Made by a program: the position numbers and the translations under genes | Shown here: piece by piece, positions 57,054 to 64,000 of the stretch | How the letters are laid out: the number at the start of each line of letters is the position of its first letter | Position numbering within the stretch: the first letter of the stretch is position 1 | The notes under the pieces: generated by a model | What the model was told of the DNA's origin: nothing | Database searches by the model: none | Seen by the model: the letters and a program-made list of their open reading frames with translations, nothing else | Assembly (NCBI RefSeq): GCF_004214795.1 | Contig: NZ_CP035928.1 | Coordinates: 248,001 to 312,000 of the forward strand | Origin: Malaciobacter pacificus | GTDB taxonomy: Bacteria; Campylobacterota; Campylobacteria; Campylobacterales; Arcobacteraceae | Direction of reading: 5' to 3' | Length of the DNA stretch: 64,000 bases

Positions 57054-57989
57054 TTACTCTTGGAAAGATCCTAAAGCCATGATTTTTTCATATTTCTTTT
57101 GGTATCTTTGAGCTGGAGTTAGTTGTTTTAACTCTTCAAGAGAAGTTAAAAAATACTCTTTTAATGCTCTAATTGCTTCTTCTTTTTGTCTATGAGCTCC
57201 AATTAAAGGTTCATTTACAACATCATCAATTAATTTTAAATCTTTTAAATTCTCAGCTGTAATTCTAAGTGCATTTGCAGCTGTTTCAACTTTTGATGGG
57301 TCATTCCATAAAATCGCACTACAACCTTCTGGTGAAATAACTGCATAAACAGAATATCTCATCATTGCAAGTTTATCTGCAACTGAAATTGCAAGCGCTC
57401 CACCTGAACCACCTTCTCCAATTACAACTGAAACAGTTGGTGTTGTTAAGTCTGCAAACTCAAAAAGGTTTGTAGCAATTGCTTCAGATTGATTTCTCTC
57501 TTCAGCACCAATTCCAGGATATGCACCTGGAGTGTCTACTAACATTAGAATTGGAATTTGAAATTTCTCAGCCATTTTAGCTGCTCTTAGAGCTTTTCTA
57601 TATCCTTCAGGACTTGGCATACCAAAGTTTCTATGAAGCTTATCTTTAGTACCTCTACCTTTTTGCTCACCAATTACCATTACTTTTTGTTCACCAATAA
57701 AACCTAAGTAACATACAATTGCACTATCATCTACATAGTGTCTATCACCATGGATTTCATATGCATCAGTTAAAATCTCATTAATATAATCCATTGCATA
57801 AGGTCTATCCGGATGTCTTGCAAGTTGTAATTTTTGATAATCACTTAAATTCTTAAAAGTCTTTTCAACTTCTTTTTCAAGTTTTTTTTCTAAAATCTCT
57901 ACAGCATGTTCATCTGCTTTAGTTTTAGCAATAATAATATCTTCTTCAATTTTTTTTATTTTATCTTCAAAATCTAAATAAGCTGCCAA
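57054..57989 (-). CDS. accA: Acetyl-CoA carboxylase carboxyltransferase subunit alpha
   Basis: AccA forms malonyl-CoA with AccD. The 311-residue protein has the coiled-coil N-terminus and the carboxyltransferase core with [16 protein letters not shown] and [20 protein letters not shown]. It closes the minus-strand fatty-acid group fabG, acpP, fabF, accA, separated from fabF by a terminator. accD is not in the window. Confidence 0.97.
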   Translation of the reverse strand: MAAYLDFEDKIKKIEEDIIIAKTKADEHAVEILEKKLEKEVEKTFKNLSDYQKLQLARHPDRPYAMDYINEILTDAYEIHGDRHYVDDSAIVCYLGFIGEQKVMVIGEQKGRGTKDKLHRNFGMPSPEGYRKALRAAKMAEKFQIPILMLVDTPGAYPGIGAEERNQSEAIATNLFEFADLTTPTVSVVIGEGGSGGALAISVADKLAMMRYSVYAVISPEGCSAILWNDPSKVETAANALRITAENLKDLKLIDDVVNEPLIGAHRQKEEAIRALKEYFLTSLEELKQLTPAQRYQKKYEKIMALGSFQE

Positions 57990-58006
57990 ATTATTTCCCC
58001 TTTAAT

Positions 58007-58040
58007 AAAAAAAAAGAGCTAGTTCATTACTAACTCTTTT
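58007..58040 (-). terminator. Terminator of fabF
   Basis: ACTAACTCTTTT (58029-58040) and AAAAGAGCTAGT (58012-58023) pair over 12 bp with one G-U, and on the minus strand a T tail follows at 58007-58011. accA probably has its own promoter or is read through. Confidence 0.8.
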
Positions 58041-58056
58041 CGTACATAGGTATTTA

Positions 58057-59316
58057 TTAGTCGTTATATTTTTTAAATATAACAGAACCGTTTGTTCCAC
58101 CAAACCCAAAGTTATTACTCATAACTGTAGTTAACTCAGCTTTTCTTGCTGTATTAGGAACGTAATCTAAATCACATTCAGGATCTTGATTTTCAATATT
58201 AATTGTTGGAGGAATAATTCCTTCTGTTAATGCTTTAATTGTAAAAATCGCTTCAATAGCACCAGCAGCTCCTAAACAGTGACCAATTTGACCTTTTGTA
58301 GAAGATACAGGAGGGCAATTTTCAGCTCCATCAAATAAAGCTTTAATAGCTGCAGTTTCATTTTTATCTCCAACTGGAGTAGAAGTACCGTGAGCATTAA
58401 TATAATCAATTTTTGGATATTCACCAGTTAATGTTTTTGCTACTTCAAATGCAGCTTTCATAGCTCTTAGTGGACCATCAACTACTGGTGCAGTAATATG
58501 GTTTGCATCTCCAGATTCACCAAATCCAATGATTTCACAGTAGATTTTAGCTCCTCTTGCTTTTGCAGATTCTAAATCTTCTATTACAAGTGCTCCTGAA
58601 CCTTCACCCATTACAAATCCATCTCTATCCGTATCAAATGGTCTTGAAGCTTTTTTAGGATCATCATTTCTAGCACTTAATGCTTTCATTGCAGCAAATC
58701 CACCAACTCCAGCACCACAAACAGCACTTTCAGCACCAACAACTAAAATTCTATCAGCTCCACCAAGCATGATTGTTTTTGTTGCATCTGCAATTGCGTG
58801 TGTAGAAGCAGCACAAGCAGTTACACAAGATAAACTTGGTCCCTTTAAATTGTGCTCAATTGAAATAAAACCACTTAACATATTTGCTAAAGCAGAAGGA
58901 ATAAAGAAAGGAGATATTTTTCTTGGTCCTCTATTTGCACATACAACTGAGTTTTTCTCAATTGTAGATAATCCACCAATTCCAGAACCTGAAATAATTC
59001 CAAATCTATCAGCAATTGAATCATCAACTTTCTTGTTTTCTTGTGATACAAAACCTGAATCAATCATAGCCTCTAAACCAGCTTTGATTCCTAATTGAAT
59101 AAATCTATCAGCTTTTTTTACCTCTTTTTTGTCCATTACTGTAGTTGGATCAAAATTTTTTACCTCTCCAGCAATTTGAACAGGGAACTCAGATGCATCA
59201 AATAATGTGATTTTATCAATACCACATTCTCCTTTAACTACTGCATCAAATGATTCTTTTACACTGTGACCTGTAGAATTAATAGTACCTAAACCTGTTA
59301 CAACTACTCTTCTCAT
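58057..59316 (-). CDS. fabF: 3-oxoacyl-ACP synthase II
   Basis: FabF condenses malonyl-ACP with acyl-ACP. The 419-residue enzyme has the catalytic Cys in VTACAASTHA near 170, His in NAHGTSTPVG near 310 and His in IGHCLGAAGAIE near 346, with the late FGFGGTNGS loop. The start MRRVVVTGLGTINS is the family norm. It lies next to acpP, the usual order. Confidence 0.97.
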   Translation of the reverse strand: MRRVVVTGLGTINSTGHSVKESFDAVVKGECGIDKITLFDASEFPVQIAGEVKNFDPTTVMDKKEVKKADRFIQLGIKAGLEAMIDSGFVSQENKKVDDSIADRFGIISGSGIGGLSTIEKNSVVCANRGPRKISPFFIPSALANMLSGFISIEHNLKGPSLSCVTACAASTHAIADATKTIMLGGADRILVVGAESAVCGAGVGGFAAMKALSARNDDPKKASRPFDTDRDGFVMGEGSGALVIEDLESAKARGAKIYCEIIGFGESGDANHITAPVVDGPLRAMKAAFEVAKTLTGEYPKIDYINAHGTSTPVGDKNETAAIKALFDGAENCPPVSSTKGQIGHCLGAAGAIEAIFTIKALTEGIIPPTINIENQDPECDLDYVPNTARKAELTTVMSNNFGFGGTNGSVIFKKYND

Positions 59317-59397
59317 TAAATAAGCTCCAATTTTTGTTTATTATTTGTTATTTGAAAATATTCAATTTTTTACAAAAAACTCAATATTTTAAATTTA

Positions 59398-59423
59398 AAA
59401 ATAGAAGAGTTAACTCTTCTATT
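59398..59423 (-). terminator. Palindromic terminator-like hairpin after acpP
   Basis: AAATAGAAGAGTT and its exact inverted copy form a 26-bp perfect palindrome directly between acpP and fabF. On the minus strand it runs into a short T-rich stretch. It may cap or weaken transcription between the two genes. Confidence 0.65.
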
Positions 59424-59435
59424 TAAGCGTATAAA

Positions 59436-59666
59436 TTACGCGTTATCTTCGATGTATTTAATAGCATCAGCAACAGTTAAGATTTTTTCAGCATCTTCAT
59501 CTGGGATTTCGATGTCAAATTTCTCTTCTAATGCCATAACTAGCTCAACTACGTCTAAAGAGTCAGCACCTAAATCTTCAATAAATTTTGAATCTTCTTT
59601 AACTTCTGCTGGATCGCAATCTAATTGCTCAACAACTACTTCTTTTACATCATCTAATAATGCCAT
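59436..59666 (-). CDS. acpP: Acyl carrier protein
   Basis: A 76-residue acidic protein with the phosphopantetheine site Ser36 in [19 protein letters not shown]. It carries growing acyl chains for FabG and FabF encoded nearby. It is complete and typical in length. Confidence 0.97.
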   Translation of the reverse strand: MALLDDVKEVVVEQLDCDPAEVKEDSKFIEDLGADSLDVVELVMALEEKFDIEIPDEDAEKILTVADAIKYIEDNA

Positions 59667-59749
59667 ATTTATTTCCTTTTATAAAATTAACACTGAATTA
59701 TAACCAAAAAGGTTTAAATTCTCTTTTAAATTTATTAAATACGTTTATA

Positions 59750-60493
59750 TTAAACGTATAAACCACCATTAACTTTTAATATTTCACCTGTAATATATGA
59801 TGAATGATCACTTAATAAAAATGCAACTGCATCAGCAATTTCACTTGGTTGACCAAATCTTGAAAGTGGAATATTTCTTTCATATTCTGCTTTTACTTCT
59901 TCTTTTAATTCATCTGTCATGTCAGTTTGAATAAATCCAGGTGTAACTGCATTATATCTAATTCCTCTTGCAGCTGCTTCTTTTGCAAATGATTTAGTCA
60001 TTGCATTTAATCCACCTTTTGAAGCTGAATAGTTAGTTTGTCCAGGATTTCCCATTTCTCCAACAATTGAAGAGATATTTACAATAGATCCAAATTTCTT
60101 TTTACCCATAGCCTTTAATGCACCTTTACATCCAATAAATGCAGATGTTAAGTTTGCAGCAATTACATCATTGAAGTCTTCAACTGACATTCTTAATGCT
60201 AACTTATCTCTAGTAATTCCGGCATTGTTAACTAAGTATGCTAACGCACCATCAGCATCAATAATTGTTTTAATTGCATCATTAAATTCATCTTCTTTAG
60301 TAACATCTGCTTTAATAATTGCAGCTTGACCACCAGCAGCTTCAATTTCAGCTTTAATTGCTTCAGCAGCTTGGGCTCCACTTCTGTAGTTAATCCATAC
60401 TTTTAACCCATAACCAGCTAAAGTTTTTGCAATTTGTGCTCCAATACCTCTTGATGCACCAGTAACTAATACATTTGAACCTGTAAAATTCAT
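59750..60493 (-). CDS. fabG: 3-oxoacyl-ACP reductase
   Basis: FabG reduces beta-ketoacyl-ACP with NADPH. The 247-residue short-chain dehydrogenase has the nucleotide loop GASRGIGAQIA near 12-22, NNAG, the Ser in NISSIVGEMG, and the YSASK active-site Tyr and Lys in NYSASKGGLNA. It starts the fatty-acid cluster on this strand. Confidence 0.96.
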   Translation of the reverse strand: MNFTGSNVLVTGASRGIGAQIAKTLAGYGLKVWINYRSGAQAAEAIKAEIEAAGGQAAIIKADVTKEDEFNDAIKTIIDADGALAYLVNNAGITRDKLALRMSVEDFNDVIAANLTSAFIGCKGALKAMGKKKFGSIVNISSIVGEMGNPGQTNYSASKGGLNAMTKSFAKEAAARGIRYNAVTPGFIQTDMTDELKEEVKAEYERNIPLSRFGQPSEIADAVAFLLSDHSSYITGEILKVNGGLYV

Positions 60494-60553
60494 TGCTTTC
60501 CTTTGATTTGTTTAAAAATTTTTACATTATATCTAAATAAGGCTAAAGTTTAT

Positions 60554-61318
60554 TTATACACCTCTTTTATTATCCCATACCCGAATATGTAATCTATCAC
60601 AATATTTGTAGCCATTTTGAATAGCCATATTAATAACATCTTCACTATTTTCACTAATTTGTTGTGCTGTATCACCCATAGGCATTAAGAAAACTTCGCA
60701 TTTTGGAATATCTTTTAATATTTCGCGAATTTCTTCTTTTGCATCATTCTTAAAATCTTTTCCAATTACGAATTTTAAATATGATTCATTTGTATTTGTA
60801 AGTACTTTTGTAAGTGTTTCTTTGTTTACTCTTTTTTTTAGTGGTTCAAGGGAATTACTTAGTTTTACACTCATGGAAAATAAAATTTTCTTTTGATACT
60901 CTTTTGTAAAGTTAAGATTTAATGAGGCATTTGTTTCAATAGTTACTTTGTGACCATCATTTATGTAGTGTTCTAATAGTTTTTGAAACTCTTCTTTATT
61001 CCAATAAAGTAATGGTTCCCCACCAGTTATAACTATATCCATTTTATAATCATAGGTATAGATATTTGTTAATTTATCAACTTCAGAGACAATATCTTCA
61101 TAAGATTTGTATTTTGTCCAAGTATCTTTAAACTCTTTATCAACTGCAAAATAAGAATCACAAGCACATTTTTTAATTCCACTTGGAGTTTCATACTCAA
61201 CCATAAAACCTTCACAAGTGAAATTACATTTTCCAAATCTAATAAAAACTGATGGAGTTCCTACAAGTTTTCCTTCACCTTGAATTGTTGGACCAAAAAT
61301 CTCATTTACTTCAAGCAT
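60554..61318 (-). CDS. queE: 7-carboxy-7-deazaguanine synthase (radical SAM), QueE-like
   Basis: QueE rearranges 6-carboxytetrahydropterin into the 7-deazaguanine core in queuosine synthesis. The 254-residue protein starts EIFGPTIQGEGKLVGTPSVF. The cluster Cys are in GKCNFTC, but about 15 residues separate the second Cys from KKCACDS, so the loop is longer than the common CX3CX2C; such long loops are known in some QueE. GGEPLL supports the SAM site. It overlaps queD by eight bases. Confidence 0.88.
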   Translation of the reverse strand: MLEVNEIFGPTIQGEGKLVGTPSVFIRFGKCNFTCEGFMVEYETPSGIKKCACDSYFAVDKEFKDTWTKYKSYEDIVSEVDKLTNIYTYDYKMDIVITGGEPLLYWNKEEFQKLLEHYINDGHKVTIETNASLNLNFTKEYQKKILFSMSVKLSNSLEPLKKRVNKETLTKVLTNTNESYLKFVIGKDFKNDAKEEIREILKDIPKCEVFLMPMGDTAQQISENSEDVINMAIQNGYKYCDRLHIRVWDNKRGV

Positions 61319-61844
61319 AAAATGTACTTTTACTTTTTGGTGTTTCTAAAAATTCTATGTGAGAAACTTCAACATTTAGTTTTGCCATTTTTTTAGCAAC
61401 TATTTTTAAAAGCCAAGCTGAAATATTTTCACTTGTTGGAACAAAATCAACTATTACATAACCTTCATAAAGTTCAGTTATATAAGATTCTTCATCTTTG
61501 AATTTTGTTAAATCTACTAAAGAATAACCTTCATCAAATTTAACTAACTCATCTTTTTTTATATCTGGAAGTAACTTTGAAAATAATGGGTCATTAATAT
61601 CAAGGATAAATTTATGGTCTAGTACATCATCTAAAAATAGTTTAAACCAATTTAGGTGTTTAAAGTCAGTTACCATTCCATCTTTTAATTCTTCAGCTTG
61701 TAAATAAACAATTACTTTTCCTTGATGACCATGTAAATGTCTACATTTAAGACATGAATCAATTGAGAATTCAGAGTTTAAAGTTTGTGACCAAACTCTA
61801 TGCCCATAACAAAAATCAAACTCTTTTGATATTTTCCAATGCAT
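61311..61844 (-). CDS. queD: 6-carboxytetrahydropterin synthase, QueD-like, with insertion
   Basis: QueD makes 6-carboxytetrahydropterin from a GTP-derived substrate. The zinc His are in FCYGHRVW and CRHLHGHQGKV, with a Cys in SCLKC. DFKHLNWFKLFLDDVLDHKFIL and PTSENISAW fit the family. At 177 residues it is longer than usual (about 120), mainly by an insertion between DHKFIL and the PTSEN segment. It shares one base with queC and overlaps queE by eight. Confidence 0.88.
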   Translation of the reverse strand: MHWKISKEFDFCYGHRVWSQTLNSEFSIDSCLKCRHLHGHQGKVIVYLQAEELKDGMVTDFKHLNWFKLFLDDVLDHKFILDINDPLFSKLLPDIKKDELVKFDEGYSLVDLTKFKDEESYITELYEGYVIVDFVPTSENISAWLLKIVAKKMAKLNVEVSHIEFLETPKSKSTFYA

Positions 61845-62524
61845 TATATAGCCTTGTAAGGTATTGGATCACTAGAACCTGCTTCTTTAAATCCATTTAA
61901 TCTTAATCTACAAGAATCACAAACACCACAAGCTTCATTTTGTTCTTTATAACAAGACCAAGTATGTTCTAATGGTACATCTAACTTTAGTGCTTCTTGT
62001 ACAATTTGTGCTTTTGAAAGATGAACTAATGGAGTTTTTATCTCAATTTTTGTCTCTTCTTTTGTTCCTTGATTGATTGCCTTTGTCATATCTTGTATAA
62101 ATTCATCTGTACAATCAGGATAGCCTGAACTATCTTCTTGAACAACGCCAATATACATAGCAGTTGCTTCTTCTTTTTCAGCAATTGCTGCAGTTATTGA
62201 AAGAAAAATTCCATTTCTAAATGGTACATAAGTTATTGGAACTCCAGGTTTTACACCTTCAGTTGGGACATCAATAGATGAATCCGTTAATGCACTAGCT
62301 CCAATTTGTGTGAAAAAGGGGATATCAATTTCATATTTTTCTAAAATTCCTAAATCATTACAAATATCTCTAAATGCTTTTAATTCTCTTTGTTCTGTTC
62401 TTTGCCCATAATTAAAATGAACAGCAATTATTTCATAACCATCATTTTTAGCTATATATGAAGCTAAAGTAGAGTCCATTCCTCCACTTAATATACATAT
62501 TGCTTTTTTAGCTGTGCTACTCAT
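61844..62524 (-). CDS. queC: 7-cyano-7-deazaguanine synthase
   Basis: QueC converts the carboxydeazaguanine to preQ0 using ATP and ammonia. The 226-residue protein has the PP-loop ILSGGMDSTLA near 12-22 and a zinc-binding CGVCDSCRLR at the C-terminus. Together queC, queD and queE cover the steps from GTP product to preQ0; it overlaps moeA by eight bases. Confidence 0.95.
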   Translation of the reverse strand: MSSTAKKAICILSGGMDSTLASYIAKNDGYEIIAVHFNYGQRTEQRELKAFRDICNDLGILEKYEIDIPFFTQIGASALTDSSIDVPTEGVKPGVPITYVPFRNGIFLSITAAIAEKEEATAMYIGVVQEDSSGYPDCTDEFIQDMTKAINQGTKEETKIEIKTPLVHLSKAQIVQEALKLDVPLEHTWSCYKEQNEACGVCDSCRLRLNGFKEAGSSDPIPYKAI

Positions 62525-63740
62525 GTGTTAAAAAGTCCTTATTCTCTTTATTAAAAAATTTCCAATTTATAGGAAGTATTTTTACTAAACTATCTTTAGT
62601 TAGTTTTTCTACTTTTTCATCAATCACTATCATTGAATTACTACTACTTAATGTAGAAACCATTCCTGGACTTCTTTTTTTAGATATTGAGAAATATTCT
62701 CCATTAAAAGTTCCAGGTATTATAGTTACTCTACCTTTTTTTAATATCAATTCTTCATCTAATTTTCCTAAAATATAATTAGGATAAATCTCATTTGAGC
62801 CAATTAATTTTTGAATTAAAACTCTTCCAAACAGTTCAAGTATTAATGAACTTGCAAGGGGATTACCTGGAAGATTTAAAATATATGTATTATCTATTTT
62901 GCCTAAAACAGTAGGTTTTCCAGGTTTTATAAAAATGCCATCAAAAATATTTTCATAATTTAGTTTATTAATTGCATCTTTTGTAAAATCAGCATCTCCA
63001 ACTGAAACTCCACCAGAAGTTATAATTAAATTTGCATCTAAACTATTTTGAATTAATTGTTTAATTGATTCTACACTATCTTTAGCTTGACCTATAAAGT
63101 TTACATCACAACCTAACTCTTTAGCTCTTGATATTAAAGTTGGAGTATTTGAATTATAAATTTGATGGGGTTCAATTTTTTCATAGTGAAGTTTTAACTC
63201 TTCACCGCTAGAAAAAACTACTATTTTTGGTTTTTTATAAACTTTAATATGTGTTATGCCTTGACTAGCTAATAGTGTGACTTTTGCAAAATTTATTTCA
63301 TCGCCTTTTGTAATTAAAAGTTCATTCTCTTTTATATCTTCACCAATAAATCGTATGTGTTGAAATTCTTTAACTTGTTTTTCTATTTTTATATTGCCAT
63401 TATCAAGTTCTTTTGTATCTTCTTTTGGAACAATTGCTGTTGCATTTGAAGGAATTCGTGCACCCGTCATAATCTTAATACAACTGTTTTCATCTAATAA
63501 ACTATTATTATCATCACCAGCAAAAATGGTATCTATAATTTTTAATTCTTTATCTTTTGATTTATGAATAATAGCATATCCATCCATAGCAGAATTATTA
63601 AATTTTGGTAATGATTGATTAGCATAAATATCTTGTGAAATAATTCTATTAACAGCATTTTCTATTGGTATAATTTCAAACTCCAAGTTTATATTTAAAC
63701 TTGAGATAATCTGTATAGCTTCATGAATATTAATAGCCAC
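62517..63740 (-). CDS. moeA: Molybdopterin molybdotransferase
   Basis: MoeA inserts molybdate into molybdopterin. The 407-residue protein has the N-terminal MoeA domain (NAVNRIISQDIYANQSLPKF, NSAMDGYAI), the MoCF domain with TSGGVSVGDADF, and the late NLPGNPLASSLI. I take the GTG at 63738-63740, behind AAGGAATATT; the longer frame to 63794 adds 18 residues unlike MoeA. Confidence 0.93.
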   Translation of the reverse strand: MAINIHEAIQIISSLNINLEFEIIPIENAVNRIISQDIYANQSLPKFNNSAMDGYAIIHKSKDKELKIIDTIFAGDDNNSLLDENSCIKIMTGARIPSNATAIVPKEDTKELDNGNIKIEKQVKEFQHIRFIGEDIKENELLITKGDEINFAKVTLLASQGITHIKVYKKPKIVVFSSGEELKLHYEKIEPHQIYNSNTPTLISRAKELGCDVNFIGQAKDSVESIKQLIQNSLDANLIITSGGVSVGDADFTKDAINKLNYENIFDGIFIKPGKPTVLGKIDNTYILNLPGNPLASSLILELFGRVLIQKLIGSNEIYPNYILGKLDEELILKKGRVTIIPGTFNGEYFSISKKRSPGMVSTLSSSNSMIVIDEKVEKLTKDSLVKILPINWKFFNKENKDFLTHE

Positions 63741-63783
63741 AATATTCCTTTTTTTTGAAATAAAAAACTTATGACAAGTTAGA

Positions 63784-63789
63784 TATAAT
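63784..63789 (+). promoter_or_regulatory. Likely -10 box of the last gene in the window
   Basis: TATAAT lies 32 bp before the ATG at 63822; AAGAGAGAT in between is a plausible ribosome binding site. The gene is divergent from moeA. Confidence 0.5.
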
Positions 63790-63821
63790 ACCAAAAAATT
63801 TTAAAAGAGAGATAAACAATC

Positions 63822-64000
63822 ATGGAATTAATGCAAAGCGCAATCCAAACTCACGTATATGTAATATATTTTTTTCTAGCAGTTATGCTATTTAATTTAT
63901 ACTCAGTTAGTACACAAAAAGATTTTATAAAATTAGCTAAAAGATTAAGATTTATGACTCCTTTATATCATTTAACAAACGCTATTGTAATTTACACAGG
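63822..64000 (+). CDS. Membrane protein, N-terminal part (runs off the window)
   Basis: An ATG at 63822 opens a frame that is still open at the window end, 59 codons so far. It begins MELMQSAIQTHVYVIYFF, with one clear hydrophobic helix (about 10-25), a charged linker, and the start of a second helix near the edge. The family is not recognisable from this fragment. Confidence 0.75.
   Translation, partial: MELMQSAIQTHVYVIYFFLAVMLFNLYSVSTQKDFIKLAKRLRFMTPLYHLTNAIVIYT

Overview
The window is a low-GC, densely coded chromosomal segment from a Campylobacterota species, most likely of the Arcobacter group (Arcobacteraceae). Four things point there: strong AT bias in codons and spacers, a ccoNOQP cytochrome cbb3 operon followed by a DUF4006-type gene, an lpxC-tsaB-like-thrB-ylxR-infB-rbfA-rimP gene order that is also known from Campylobacter, and many short operons with 0-11 nt junctions. 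There are no rRNA or tRNA genes, insertion sequences, prophage genes or CRISPR arrays. This is core genome, with little accessory DNA.

Layout. 1-4070: the end of an EamA-type permease, a frameshifted membrane-protein gene, two NlpC/P60 lipoproteins in tandem, an unknown lipoprotein and a CopD-like membrane protein. 4080-7572: alaS and two tandem thioredoxins. 7728-12037: a DASS-family anion/dicarboxylate symporter followed by an overlapping histidine kinase/response regulator pair whose sensor resembles a periplasmic binding protein. 12188-16231: trxB, dapB, purF and a YhcC-like radical SAM protein. 16264-21433: a LysR regulator divergent from a UvrD/Rep helicase, then truB-ispE-smpB.

21589-28748 is one continuous cluster: ccoN-ccoO-ccoQ-ccoP, a DUF4006-like protein, a 30-residue membrane peptide, two membrane proteins (one TPM-like, one FixH-like), and addB without addA. 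28957-34580 holds three porin-like outer-membrane proteins, with prfB and a c-type cytochrome between them. Two of the porins share a 10-bp palindrome in their upstream DNA, and one has an unusually GC-rich leader full of dyads.

34813-37650: folB-plsY, divergent from nadA-nadC. 37714-46103: a DHH phosphoesterase, an M23 peptidase, lpxC, a tsaB-like gene, thrB, ylxR, infB, rbfA and rimP. 46198-47205: ribD. 47220-56570 (minus strand): pheS-pheT-aroA-ispH-rpsA-serA-efp in transcription order. 56691-57026: a HIT protein. 57054-60493 (minus strand): fabG, acpP, fabF and accA for fatty-acid synthesis. 60554-63740 (minus strand): moeA-queC-queD-queE (molybdenum cofactor and queuosine precursors). 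The window ends in a truncated membrane-protein gene.

I see no clear new defence or mobile system. The most unusual signals are non-coding or very small: the GC-rich leader and shared palindromes at the porins, a possible structured RNA near 1601-1690, the 30-codon gene in the cbb3 cluster, and the frameshift in a T7 tract near 451. No gene-free stretch exceeds 300 bases; the longest (34581-34812, 32439-32659, 28749-28956) are described as features.
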